Shown in pieces: positions 8,156-16,209 of a stretch of 64,000 nucleotides of DNA. The DNA comes from Micromonospora alfalfae (GTDB lineage Bacteria > Actinomycetota > Actinomycetes > Mycobacteriales > Micromonosporaceae), in contig NZ_JAKKFH010000015.1 of the NCBI RefSeq assembly GCF_022230925.1, forward strand, positions 49,036 through 113,035, read 5' to 3'. The notes under the pieces are model-generated. The model searched no databases and was not told the origin of the DNA. It worked only from the letters and a program-made list of their open reading frames with translations. The position numbers and the translations under genes are program-made. Each line of letters begins with the position of its first letter. Positions within the stretch are counted from its first letter, which is position 1.

Positions 8156-8161
8156 AGTCTG
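8156..8161 (-). promoter_or_regulatory. Candidate leaderless -10 of rpiB (CAGACT)
   Basis: CAGACT on the minus strand, 7 nt before ATG 8148; it fits the YANNNT-N6–8-start pattern repeated through the window. Confidence 0.4.
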
Positions 8162-8170
8162 TCAGGCCGC

Positions 8171-8201
8171 GCTCGGGGACGTCACAGGGGCGTCCCCGAG
8201 C
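8171..8201 (-). terminator. Hairpin terminator downstream of the DUF1015 gene
   Basis: GCTCGGGGACG pairs perfectly with CGTCCCCGAGC across a TCACAGGGG loop (11-bp stem), between the DUF1015 stop and the rpiB promoter. Confidence 0.65.
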
Positions 8202-8232
8202 CGGGTTCGTCACACGGTCGTGGGGATGATGC

Positions 8233-9432
8233 TCAACGCGGCAGCTCGGCGACGACCAGCCCGCCGCGCGCCTTCGGGGTGAACCAGGTGCTCTTGCGGG
8301 GCATCTTTTCCCTGGCCAGGTTGACCGCGACGAAATCTGCCACTGTCACCGGCGCGATCAGGATGGCCAGCTCGGCCCGGCCGGCGTCGACCTCACCGGT
8401 GAGCCAGCTCGCCGGGTAGTCACCGCCGACGTAGGTGATTCGCTTGTCGCCCGGGTCCAGACCGAGCGCGTCGCGCAGCACCAGCCGCTCGACCAGAGCG
8501 TGGTCCAGGTTTTCCAGGCGGGCGGAGGCGGTGGCGGGCAGGCGTACCGCGTACCCCTGGCCGTCGAGGCGGAGGTGCACGGTGCCGCCGGCCGCCGGGA
8601 CCTCGACCGGGCCGTCGATCGGCTCGACCTCGGCGCCCGCGGCCCGCAGCCGGTCGAGCAGCTCGGCCGGGGTGGTGGTCAGCTCGCTGACCAGCCGGTT
8701 GTACGGCTGGATGGCCACCGACGCGGGGGTGGTGACAACGGCCAGGAAGCGCGGCAGCCCTCCGGTCTGGGCGGCCAGGCTGCGGTGGTTGCCGTCCGCG
8801 ACGACCAGGTCCCCACCACCGGCGAGAGCCGTCAGCGTGGCCTGCTCCGGGCCCGGGCCGAGCAGCCAGATGGCGTGCGTGCGCCCCGCCTGGTCGGTGT
8901 CCGTCGCGGCGGGCGCACCTGCCGTGTCGGTCGCCGCCGCGAGCGCGGCGTGCAGCTCGTCGCCACGCCCCGTCTGGAGCAGGAGTACGGGTGAGAGCAG
9001 GTGGCCCAGCGCGTCGGCCAGTGCCACCCGCTCGCGCACCTTGGCGATGAAGACGTCCTCGTTGCGGATGACCAGGCCTGGCTCGTCCGCCCGAGTGGAG
9101 ATCTGGTCGGTGTCCACCATCGCGAACAGCCCGTACGCCGGCTCCTCGCCGGGCGCGCTGATCCGGTAGAGGACCACCACCTGCTCGGCGGGGGTGTAGC
9201 TGCCGTCGGCCTTGGCCTCGGCGAGGCGGGCCACCGCGTCCGGCAGCGCGTCGAGGAACGACTTGCCCAGGCTCTGCGGGGCGCGATGCGGCATCTCGAT
9301 GCCGAGAGCGCTGTGCGGGTTCGACCCGATGATCGCGGTGATCTCCGCGTCGTCGGCGAACTCGTCGTAGTTTTGCGCGCCGGTGCCGCCAGTGGTGACC
9401 CAGGCCCGGGTGATCGGATGCACGACCGTCAT
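8233..9432 (-). CDS. DUF1015 family protein
   Basis: A 399-residue protein with the family's features: an early NPHSALGIEMPH-like segment, VVLYRIS, and a central VVADGNHRSLAAQ motif, with a C-terminal half ending REKMPRKSTWFTPKARGGL. DUF1015 proteins are widespread and appear related to ParB/Srx-like folds, but their biochemical role is not established; SerR-type serine metabolism has been suggested for some. Start: ATG 9432 follows TAGCGT by 8 nt; GTG 9438 is an alternative. Transcribed alone, with its own terminator. Confidence 0.85.
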   Translation of the reverse strand: MTVVHPITRAWVTTGGTGAQNYDEFADDAEITAIIGSNPHSALGIEMPHRAPQSLGKSFLDALPDAVARLAEAKADGSYTPAEQVVVLYRISAPGEEPAYGLFAMVDTDQISTRADEPGLVIRNEDVFIAKVRERVALADALGHLLSPVLLLQTGRGDELHAALAAATDTAGAPAATDTDQAGRTHAIWLLGPGPEQATLTALAGGGDLVVADGNHRSLAAQTGGLPRFLAVVTTPASVAIQPYNRLVSELTTTPAELLDRLRAAGAEVEPIDGPVEVPAAGGTVHLRLDGQGYAVRLPATASARLENLDHALVERLVLRDALGLDPGDKRITYVGGDYPASWLTGEVDAGRAELAILIAPVTVADFVAVNLAREKMPRKSTWFTPKARGGLVVAELPR

Positions 9433-9440
9433 GCCCACTG

Positions 9441-9446
9441 ACGCTA
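9441..9446 (-). promoter_or_regulatory. Candidate -10 of the DUF1015 gene (TAGCGT)
   Basis: TAGCGT on the minus strand, 8 nt before ATG 9432. Confidence 0.35.
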
Positions 9447-9521
9447 CCGGCGACGATGTCGCCGCCGACGGGGACCCGCGGGGCGTCCACCAGATGAAAG
9501 CGACAGGTGGGGCCCGGCCGG

Positions 9522-10037
9522 TCAGCCGGCGCGGTCGGAGGTGCCCCGGCGATGCTTACCCGCGCTCACCGGCCCACCGTTGCCACGCCGACCGGCCCCG
9601 ACAGGCCCGGTGTTCAGGGCGCGGCGGGGCGACGCGGGCGGCCCCGGCACGGGACGGTCGGGAGGAGGCGTCGGCACGGGCCGCGGGCTCAGCGGCGGGG
9701 TCGGCACCGGCCGCGGAGGAGCCGGCGCCGGCGGCGGAGGCGCCGGTTCGGCCGGCGCCGCCCCCGACGGCACCAGCGCCGACACGTTGGTCGGCACCGC
9801 GTCGACGGACGACGGCAGTGGGTCGATCGCCCTGGGCGGGGTGAGCCGGGAGGTCACCGGGACCCGGGCCACGCCCACCACGATGGGCGGCGCGAGTAGA
9901 TCCACCAGGTGGGCGGGCAGGTCCGGGCGGACCGTCGGCCAGCGGGAGTCGTCAACGGACCAGTAGTCAGCGCCGGGAGTCTCGATCACCCCCTGCCGGG
10001 TCAACTGATCGTCACCGGACGCACGGTGCTTGGCCAT
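9522..10037 (-). CDS. Proline-rich hypothetical protein
   Basis: A 171-residue protein. The N-terminal 70 residues (MAKHRASGDDQLTRQGVIE, then DYWSVDDSRWP) look folded, while about 90–171 is a Pro/Ala/Arg-rich low-complexity tail with repeated PRPVPTPP units. No signal peptide. ATG 10037 is supported by GTGGAGG about 10 nt upstream. Repeats in the tail make length variation between strains likely. Function unknown. Confidence 0.6.
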   Translation of the reverse strand: MAKHRASGDDQLTRQGVIETPGADYWSVDDSRWPTVRPDLPAHLVDLLAPPIVVGVARVPVTSRLTPPRAIDPLPSSVDAVPTNVSALVPSGAAPAEPAPPPPAPAPPRPVPTPPLSPRPVPTPPPDRPVPGPPASPRRALNTGPVGAGRRGNGGPVSAGKHRRGTSDRAG

Positions 10038-10165
10038 CGGGATTTGCCTCCACGAACTGCGGCGTGCGGCCCTTCGGGTCGCTGCGGCGGACACCGAGGG
10101 AAACGACGCCGCCCGCCTCCCGGTGACGCCACGAGCCTGCGCCGACCTCGGCATCGGACGAGAAA

Positions 10166-10206
10166 CGCCCCCGTCCGCGCCAATGAGGCAGGCACGGACG
10201 GGGGCG
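10166..10206 (-). terminator. Intrinsic terminator of the DsbA-like gene
   Basis: CGCCCCCGTCCG and CGGACGGGGGCG form a 12-bp stem with a 17-nt loop, followed on the minus strand by TTTCT. It lies 14 nt after the stop at 10220. Confidence 0.75.
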
Positions 10207-10219
10207 CGGTGGTCGTCGC

Positions 10220-10846
10220 TCAGTCGAAGATAGGGCTCTGCTCGCGGGTGCGCTTGAGCTCGTAGAAGCCCGGCGTGCCGGCGACCAGCAGCACGCCGTC
10301 CCAGAGCCGGCCGGCGGCCTCCCCCTTCGGAGCCGGAGTGATCACCGGGCCGAAGAACGCAACCGGGGTGCCGTCCGGGCCGGGCGCGTGCACCACCGGA
10401 GTGCCGACGTCCTGCCCGACCGGGCGCATGCCCGCCTCGTGGCTGGCCCGCAGCGCCTCGTCGTAGTCGGTGCTGTCGGCAGCCGCGGCCAGTGCCGGGT
10501 CGAGGCCGGCCTCGGTGAGCGCGGCCACGTACAGCTCCGGACCCCGCTCCTGCTTCTGCAGGTGGATCCGGGTGCCGAGTGCGGTGTAGAGCGGGCGCAG
10601 CACGTCATTGCCGTGCAGCTGCTCGGCGGCGATGCAGACCCGCACCGGGCCCCACGCGGTCTTCAGGAACTCCTTGTAGTCCTCGGGCAGCTCGTCCCGG
10701 CCGTCGTTGAGCACGGCCAGGCTCATCACGTGGAAGCGGATGTCCACATCCCGGATCTGCTCGACCTCGAGCAGCCAGCGGGAGGTGATCCACGCCCACG
10801 GGCAGGCCGGGTCGAACCACATGTCGGCGGTGACACGTTCGGTCAC
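10220..10846 (-). CDS. DsbA-family oxidoreductase, Rv2466c-like (mycothiol-dependent)
   Basis: A 208-residue thioredoxin-fold protein with an inserted helical domain. The active site near residue 15 reads DPACPWAW: one cysteine followed by Pro-Trp-Ala, so it lacks a resolving cysteine and would work by a monothiol mechanism. The ELKRTREQSP end and GTPVVHAPGPDG (cis-Pro loop) match the family named after M. tuberculosis Rv2466c, a mycothiol-dependent reductase. GTG 10846 has GAAGGGATC upstream and gives the family's usual length. It is divergent from pepN with about 210 bp between the starts. Confidence 0.85.
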   Translation of the reverse strand: MTERVTADMWFDPACPWAWITSRWLLEVEQIRDVDIRFHVMSLAVLNDGRDELPEDYKEFLKTAWGPVRVCIAAEQLHGNDVLRPLYTALGTRIHLQKQERGPELYVAALTEAGLDPALAAAADSTDYDEALRASHEAGMRPVGQDVGTPVVHAPGPDGTPVAFFGPVITPAPKGEAAGRLWDGVLLVAGTPGFYELKRTREQSPIFD

Positions 10847-11058
10847 TGTGAGATCCCTTCGCGACGGGTGGCGCCGACAGGTCGGCGTCTCAGGTGAATC
10901 TTCACCCCGCAGCGCATTGACCGGCACCCGAATGAGAGCGTGACCTCGGCCACCGCGGGCTGCCCGTACATGGAAGACTCGATTCGGGCCAGCCGTCACG
11001 AGCGGTAGGCGAACGGGCGCCGCCGGGCGTACGGCGACATGTGGGATGGAGACGAACA

Positions 11059-13617
11059 GTGCCGGGAGTGCGCAACCTGACGCAGGTCGAGGCGACCGAG
11101 CGGGCACGCCTGCTCAACGTGACGGGGTATGACATCAGTCTGGACCTGTCCAGTGCCGTGCTGGCGGCCGACGGCCGCACGTTCAGGTCGACGACCGAGG
11201 TCCGGTTCCGCTGCTCCGAACCGGGCGCGAGCACCTTCGTGGAGGTGGCCGCCGAGTCGGTGCGGTCCGCGACGCTGAACGGCACGCCCGTCGACCTCTC
11301 CGACTGGTCCGCGGAGAAGGGCCTGACCCTGTCCGGGTTGGACAGCGACAACGTCCTGGTGGTCGACGCCGACTTCGGTTACTCCAGCAGCGGGCAGGGT
11401 CTGCACCGGACGGTCGACCCGGTGGACGGCGAGACGTACCTCTACAGCCAGTTCGAGACGGCCGACGCGCAGCGGGTGTACGCCTGCTTCGACCAGCCCG
11501 ACCTGAAGAGCGTCTACACCTGGCACGTCACAGTGCCGGCGCACTGGCGGGCGGTCTCCAACATGCCGGTGCAGCGGGAGGAGCCGGCGGGTGAGGCGCT
11601 CAAGACGCTGCACTTCACCGAGTCGCCCCGGATGAGCACCTACATCACGGCGATGTGCGCCGGGCCGTACCACGAGGTGCGCGACGCGCACGACGGCATC
11701 GACCTGGGGGTGTTCTGCCGGGCGTCGATGGCCCAGTACCTGGACTCCGACGAGCTGTTCCTGATCACCAAGCAGGGCTTCGACTTCTTCCACGAGAAGT
11801 TCGACGTGCGCTACCCGCTGCCGAAGTACGACCAGCTCTGGGTGCCCGACTTCAACGCCGGCGCGATGGAGAACTTCGGCTGCGTGACGCACGCCGAGTC
11901 GCACTACCTGTTCCGCTCGCAGGTCACCGACTTCGAGTACGAGCAGCGGGCCAACACGATCCTGCACGAACTGGCCCACATGTGGTTCGGTGACCTGGTC
12001 ACCATGCGCTGGTGGAACGACCTGTGGCTGAACGAGTCGTTCGCCGAGTGGGCCAGCCACTGGTGCAACACCAACGCGACCCGGTTCACCGAGGCGTGGA
12101 CGACCTTCCTGTCCATCCGGAAGAACTGGGGCTACCGGCAGGACCAGCTCTCCTCCACCCACCCGGTCTACACGGAGATGCCGGACATGGAGGCCGTGGA
12201 GGTCAACTTCGACGGCATCACCTACGCCAAGGGCGCGAGCGTGCTCAAGCAGCTCGTCGCGTACGTGGGTGAGGAGCCGTTCGTGGCCGGGCTGCGGGCC
12301 TACTTCGGCAAGCACGCCTGGGGCAACGCCACCTTCGACGACCTGCTCACCGAGCTGGAGGCCGCATCCGGTCGAGAACTGCGCAAGTTCGCCGCGCAGT
12401 GGCTGGAGACCGCGCAGGTCAACACGCTGCGTCCGGAGGTGACCATCGGGGCCGACGGCACGTACGAGCAGGTGCTGGTGCGGCAGGAGGCCCCGGCGGC
12501 GTACCCGACGCTGCGGACCCACCGGATCGGCGTGGGCCTGTACGACCTGACCGACGGGCGGCTGGTCCGACGGGAGCGGTACGAGGTGGACGTGACCGGC
12601 GAGCACACGGATCTCGCCCCGCTGCGTGGCGTCCGGGCGGCCGACGTGTTGCTGCTCAACGACGACGACCTCAGCTACACCAAGCTGCGCCTCGACGAGC
12701 GCTCGATGGCGACGGTGGTGCAGCACATCGGGGGCTTCGACTCGTCGCTGGCCCGCGCGCTCTGCTGGACCGCCGCGTGGGACATGACCCGCGACGCCGA
12801 GCTGTCCGCCCGCGACTACGTGGCGCTGACGCTGAGCGGGCTGCCCGCGGAGACCGACATCAACCTGGTCACCGCCACCCTGCGGCAGGCGACCACCACG
12901 CTCACCCTGTACGCCGACTCGGCGTGGGCGCCGACCGGCTGGGCTGACCTGGCCCGTACCGCCCGCGACGCACTCGCCGCCGCCGAGCCCGGCAGCGGGT
13001 TCCAGTTGGCCTGGGCCCGTGCGTTCACCTCGGCGGTCCGCTCCGAGGAGGACCTGGCCACGCTGCGCGGTTGGCTGGACGGCACCGGGATGCCGGCCGG
13101 GCTGACCGTCGACACCGAGCTGCGCTGGTCGGTCCTGGCCGCGCTGGTGGCCAACGGCGCCGCCGGGGCCGCCGAGATCGAGGCGGAGCTGAGCAGCGAC
13201 CGCACCGCCAGCGGCGAGCGGGAAGCCGCGTACGCGCACGCGTTGGTGCCGACGGCCGAGAACAAGGCCGCCGTGTGGGCCCTGCTCACCGGCCCGGACG
13301 CGCTGCCCAACTGGCGGCACCGGGCGCTGTTGCAGGGCTTCGCCCACCCGGCGCAGGTGGAGCTGGTCACGCCGTACCGGGAGCGGTACTTCGCGGCGAT
13401 CGGGCAGGTGTGGGCCACCCGGGACAGCGAGCCGGCGCAGGAGTTCGCCCAGCTGGCGTACCCGACCTACCTGGTGGATGACGACACGGTCGCGGCCACC
13501 GACGCGTGGCTGGCCGGTGACGGGCACCCCGCCCCGCTGCGTCGGCTGGTGGCCGAGGGCCGCGACGGTGTGATGCGGGCGCTGAAGGCCCGCGCGAAGG
13601 ACGCCCAGAGCGCCTGA
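11059..13617 (+). CDS. pepN: Aminopeptidase N (M1 family)
   Basis: An 852-residue cytoplasmic metallopeptidase that removes N-terminal residues from peptides. The GAMEN exopeptidase motif starts at residue 268; the zinc site HELAH starts at 303 (His303, Glu304, His307), with the third ligand in NESFAEW. The C-terminal ERAP1-like helical domain is complete. GTG 11059 is chosen because GGAG lies 7 nt upstream; GTG 11041 is an in-frame alternative. A long open frame on the opposite strand is a composition artefact. It is followed by a perfect 12-bp hairpin. Confidence 0.95.
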   Translation: MPGVRNLTQVEATERARLLNVTGYDISLDLSSAVLAADGRTFRSTTEVRFRCSEPGASTFVEVAAESVRSATLNGTPVDLSDWSAEKGLTLSGLDSDNVLVVDADFGYSSSGQGLHRTVDPVDGETYLYSQFETADAQRVYACFDQPDLKSVYTWHVTVPAHWRAVSNMPVQREEPAGEALKTLHFTESPRMSTYITAMCAGPYHEVRDAHDGIDLGVFCRASMAQYLDSDELFLITKQGFDFFHEKFDVRYPLPKYDQLWVPDFNAGAMENFGCVTHAESHYLFRSQVTDFEYEQRANTILHELAHMWFGDLVTMRWWNDLWLNESFAEWASHWCNTNATRFTEAWTTFLSIRKNWGYRQDQLSSTHPVYTEMPDMEAVEVNFDGITYAKGASVLKQLVAYVGEEPFVAGLRAYFGKHAWGNATFDDLLTELEAASGRELRKFAAQWLETAQVNTLRPEVTIGADGTYEQVLVRQEAPAAYPTLRTHRIGVGLYDLTDGRLVRRERYEVDVTGEHTDLAPLRGVRAADVLLLNDDDLSYTKLRLDERSMATVVQHIGGFDSSLARALCWTAAWDMTRDAELSARDYVALTLSGLPAETDINLVTATLRQATTTLTLYADSAWAPTGWADLARTARDALAAAEPGSGFQLAWARAFTSAVRSEEDLATLRGWLDGTGMPAGLTVDTELRWSVLAALVANGAAGAAEIEAELSSDRTASGEREAAYAHALVPTAENKAAVWALLTGPDALPNWRHRALLQGFAHPAQVELVTPYRERYFAAIGQVWATRDSEPAQEFAQLAYPTYLVDDDTVAATDAWLAGDGHPAPLRRLVAEGRDGVMRALKARAKDAQSA

Positions 13618-13631
13618 GCAGCGTTGTCCGG

Positions 13632-13669
13632 CCGGGGCCGGCGTGGGTGTGAGCCCGCGCCGGCCCCGG
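13632..13669 (+). terminator. Hairpin terminator of pepN
   Basis: CCGGGGCCGGCG pairs perfectly with CGCCGGCCCCGG across a 14-nt loop, 14 nt after the pepN stop. Confidence 0.65.
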
Positions 13670-13684
13670 ACCGTCGGTGGCGAA

Positions 13685-13756
13685 GATCGTGCTCGAACAT
13701 GGAAAGAGGGGCCTCAGCCGCAGCCGAGGCCCCACTTTCCTGGATCAGGCACGATC
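13685..13756. repeat. Long intergenic palindrome, GATCGTGCTCGA family, copy 1
   Basis: A 72-bp imperfect inverted repeat. The outer arms GATCGTGC/GCACGATC and inner arms GGAAAG/CTTTCC and GGGGCCTC/GAGGCCCC close on an AGCCGCAGCC loop. It sits between the convergent pepN and DUF5130 genes and shares its outer arm with the element at 60854. It probably doubles as a terminator. Confidence 0.7.
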
Positions 13757-13780
13757 GTGCATGCCCGTGCGTCGTGTCGG

Positions 13781-14188
13781 TCAGCCCCTGCCGGCGTGGC
13801 TGGCGAGCTGGTCGAGGCCGTTGATGATGCCACCGGCCAGGTCACCGCCGCTGAACGCGCCGACCATGGAGAGCGCGGCCAGCTTGGCGTACGTGTCAGG
13901 GATGCGCTTGCGGGCGTACCGCCCGGTGATGATCTCCAGCTGACGCTGGTTGGGTGACACGGCGATCAGCACCGACTTGTCGGGCTCGGCGAGCTGACGG
14001 TGCAGCCGCTGGGCGTGCTCACGGATCGGCTCGTCGAGACCACCGACGAAGACCGAGAAGACCAGACCCGTGCCCTTGTCGGCCAGGCGCAACGCCTCGT
14101 CGATGCGCAGCAGCTGGCGGGTCGAGAACGGCCCGTCGAGCACCTCGGGCGGATTTTCCGACCCGGCCTGCTTCTCACCAACGGTCAC
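13781..14188 (-). CDS. DUF5130 family protein
   Basis: A 135-residue protein whose core (FSTRQLLRIDEALRLAD, then VFVGGLDEPIREHAQRLH, then EIITGRYARKRIPD and MVGAFSGGDLAGGI) resembles actinobacterial DUF5130/TPM-like proteins. No signal peptide is seen. GTG 14188 is set by GGAGGCG 6–7 nt upstream, and it overlaps the end of the membrane protein gene by 14 nt, so the two form an operon. The pairing with a CtaJ-like protein suggests a link to the respiratory chain; that is inference. Confidence 0.75.
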   Translation of the reverse strand: MTVGEKQAGSENPPEVLDGPFSTRQLLRIDEALRLADKGTGLVFSVFVGGLDEPIREHAQRLHRQLAEPDKSVLIAVSPNQRQLEIITGRYARKRIPDTYAKLAALSMVGAFSGGDLAGGIINGLDQLASHAGRG

Positions 14189-14495
14189 TTGCGCCTCCGG
14201 TTCCACCGGCCGGCGCCTCGACGCTGGCCTGCTCAAGCTTGTGGCTGGTCAGCGCGGGCGCCTGCGCCCCCGCCGTCAGCGCGGTGCCGGCCGAGTCGGC
14301 CAGCTGCTCCGGACGGCCCAGGAACCAGACCGGAGTGAAGTCGAAGGGCCGGCCCGGCCGGTAGCGCTTCGCGCCACCGCCGCCACCGGTGGCACCCCCA
14401 CGGCTACCGGCGTACGACAGGCCGGCGATGACCAGCACCGCGGCCAACGGGATGCCGACGAAGACCAGCAACGTCTCGGTAACAGACAATCCCAA
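14175..14495 (-). CDS. Small single-span membrane protein, CtaJ-like oxidase subunit
   Basis: A 106-residue protein with one N-terminal membrane helix (TLLVFVGIPLAAVLVIAGLSY), a Gly-rich turn, then a KRYRPGRPFDFTPVWFLGRPEQ-type segment. That last segment resembles the actinobacterial aa3 cytochrome oxidase accessory subunit called CtaJ, which has the same one-helix layout. The start appears to be TTG (14495 or 14489); a GGGGG lies just upstream and there is no nearby ATG or GTG. It overlaps the DUF5130 gene. The CtaJ identity is likely but not certain. Confidence 0.6.
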   Translation of the reverse strand: MGLSVTETLLVFVGIPLAAVLVIAGLSYAGSRGGATGGGGGAKRYRPGRPFDFTPVWFLGRPEQLADSAGTALTAGAQAPALTSHKLEQASVEAPAGGTGGASDRW

Positions 14496-14546
14496 CGCCC
14501 CCAGGCGGAAGAAGGACGACAGTGAACAACCGGGTCGGATGGACGA

Positions 14547-16010
14547 TCACGCTGCCGACCGCCCGACTCCGTCACCATTCACGTTAGCGGAGTCGACGGC
14601 CCGCCAGATTGCGGGGTGCCGATCCCATCCGTCACTGGAGTTCTCCAGTTGCGCAGCGGTAGCGATAAGCCGCGCGTCATCGCCGTACCGACCGGTGAGC
14701 AGCACCCCGACGGGCAGGCCGTCGGTGGTGGTACCCAGTGGCAGAGAGACGGAGGGATCGCCGGTGACGTTGAAGATGGCGCAGTAGGGCGAGAATCGGC
14801 GTTGCCTGTCGAAGTCGGCGGCCGGGTCCGCGTCGGCGGTGAACCAGCCGACGGGTGCCTGCGGGGTGGCCAGGGTGGGACAGAGGAGCAGGTCGCAGCC
14901 GGCGGTGCGGCGGGCACCGAGGCGCACCTGCGCCTGCAACTCCCCGAGGGTGGCGGACAGGGTGCCGGCGGAGAGTTCGGCGCCCCGGGCCCGGAGCAGC
15001 CGGGTCAACGGCAGCAGCTCCGCCTCCCGCTGCGGTGGCACCGGGGCGAGCGCCAGCACGTACCAGAGGATCTCGAACAGCGGCCACGCCGCCGGCCCGA
15101 GCGGCGGCGGCACCTCGACCACCTCGTGGCCGGCCGCCGTGAGCAGCGCGGCGGCCCGGTCCACGGCGGCCACGCAGTCGGGATGCACCGGTTCGTCGGC
15201 GAGCATCGGTGTGGTGAACCGGCCGATCCGCAGCGGGCCGGGCTCGGCCCGGCGCGCGACGGCCAGGTAGCCGCCGGACGGCGCGGGCGGCGGCAGGTAG
15301 GGCTCGCCGGGGACCGGAACGGCAATGACGTCCAGCAGTGCCGCGACGTCGGTGACCGTCCGCCCGAGCGGGCCGCTGATGGGCAGGCCGAACGCGCCGG
15401 AGCCGACCGGCCCGCCGGAGACGAGGCCCCGACTGGGCTTGTAGCCGACCAGGCCGCAGAGTGACGCCGGGATGCGCAGCGACCCACCGCCGTCGGACCC
15501 CTGGGCGACCGGGACCAGCCCGGCCGCGACCGCCGCCGCCGCGCCGCCGCTGGACCCGCCCGCTGTGTACGCCAACTGCCACGGGTTGCGGGCCGGCGGC
15601 GCGACCCGGCCCTCCGAGTAGAGCGAACAGCCCAGCTCGGAGGTCGTCGTCTTGCCCAGGCTGACCAGACCGGCGGCCTTGATGAAGCGGACCACGTCGG
15701 CGTCGACCGGCGGGACGAAGTCGAAGAAGGCTGCCGAACCGAAGGTGGTGCGAATCCCGGCGGTGAGCGTCAGGTCCTTGATCGCGGTTGGCACGCCGTG
15801 CAGCGGGCCGCGCTCCTCTTTCGGCACCGCGTCGGCGGCGCGCGCGGCCTGCCGGGCGAGGTCCGGTGTGACGGTGACGAACGCGCCCACGGTGTCGCCG
15901 AGCGCCGCCACCCGGCGCAGGGAGTGCTCGACCAGGTCGACGCTGGACAGCTCGCCGCGGGTCATCGCGGCGGCCTGTTCCAACGCGGTCAGGTCGTGCG
16001 GCTCGGCCAT
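14547..16010 (-). CDS. Amidase (amidase signature family)
   Basis: A 487-residue amidohydrolase. The Ser–cisSer–Lys triad is visible: Lys in PTAIKDLT near residue 94, the Gly/Ser-rich [14 protein letters not shown], and [25 protein letters not shown] (catalytic Ser). The substrate is not predictable from sequence; relatives act on aryl and aliphatic amides or nylon oligomers. It lies just downstream of the tryptophan catabolic operon but is separated by a strong palindrome and has its own CAGGAT-N6-ATG start, so it is probably an independent unit. Action on N-formylkynurenine would fill that pathway's gap but is speculative. Confidence 0.88.
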   Translation of the reverse strand: MAEPHDLTALEQAAAMTRGELSSVDLVEHSLRRVAALGDTVGAFVTVTPDLARQAARAADAVPKEERGPLHGVPTAIKDLTLTAGIRTTFGSAAFFDFVPPVDADVVRFIKAAGLVSLGKTTTSELGCSLYSEGRVAPPARNPWQLAYTAGGSSGGAAAAVAAGLVPVAQGSDGGGSLRIPASLCGLVGYKPSRGLVSGGPVGSGAFGLPISGPLGRTVTDVAALLDVIAVPVPGEPYLPPPAPSGGYLAVARRAEPGPLRIGRFTTPMLADEPVHPDCVAAVDRAAALLTAAGHEVVEVPPPLGPAAWPLFEILWYVLALAPVPPQREAELLPLTRLLRARGAELSAGTLSATLGELQAQVRLGARRTAGCDLLLCPTLATPQAPVGWFTADADPAADFDRQRRFSPYCAIFNVTGDPSVSLPLGTTTDGLPVGVLLTGRYGDDARLIATAAQLENSSDGWDRHPAIWRAVDSANVNGDGVGRSAA

Positions 16011-16016
16011 GCCGTC

Positions 16017-16022
16017 ATCCTG
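16017..16022 (-). promoter_or_regulatory. Candidate leaderless -10 of the amidase gene (CAGGAT)
   Basis: CAGGAT on the minus strand, 6 nt before ATG 16010, inside a GGCAGGAT context that also precedes 36929, 49600 and 56454. Confidence 0.45.
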
Positions 16023-16087
16023 CCGGCAGTCGGCCCTTCGCGCAGCCGACACGCGCTGGCGATCGGAAACGGACCAAGCGGACAGCC

Positions 16088-16133
16088 GCTGCCCGCTTGC
16101 TGGCTCGAGCGCTGCCCGCTTGCCGGGTCGAGC
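16088..16133. repeat. 23-bp imperfect tandem duplication
   Basis: Two adjacent copies of GCTGCCCGCTTGC followed by a TCGAGC-ending segment (16088–16110 and 16111–16133), differing at two bases, in the gap between the amidase and the ACMS decarboxylase gene. Confidence 0.6.
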
Positions 16134-16136
16134 CGC

Positions 16137-16185
16137 AGATCTTGGACGGTTTCCGTTCACTGCTGACGGAAACTGTCCAAGATCT
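16137..16185 (-). terminator. Long palindrome at the end of the tryptophan operon, GATCTTG family copy 1
   Basis: AGATCTTGGACGGTTTCCGT pairs with its complement over 20 bp with one G·T position and a 9-nt loop. It lies 24 nt after the last stop of the 11-gene operon and is related in its arm sequence to the element at 27624. Confidence 0.7.
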
Positions 16186-16209
16186 CCTCGCGCCGATGAG
16201 GCGCTGTGC

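Noticed and set aside
10996..13527. An 843-codon open frame on the minus strand opposite pepN
   Set aside because: It is a composition shadow: rich in Gly/Arg/His/Val without any domain, exactly antisense to a full-length M1 aminopeptidase with intact motifs.
14547..16010. Calling the amidase a kynurenine formamidase
   Set aside because: It belongs to the amidase signature family, not to known formamidase families, and is separated from the operon by a strong palindrome and its own promoter-like hexamer.
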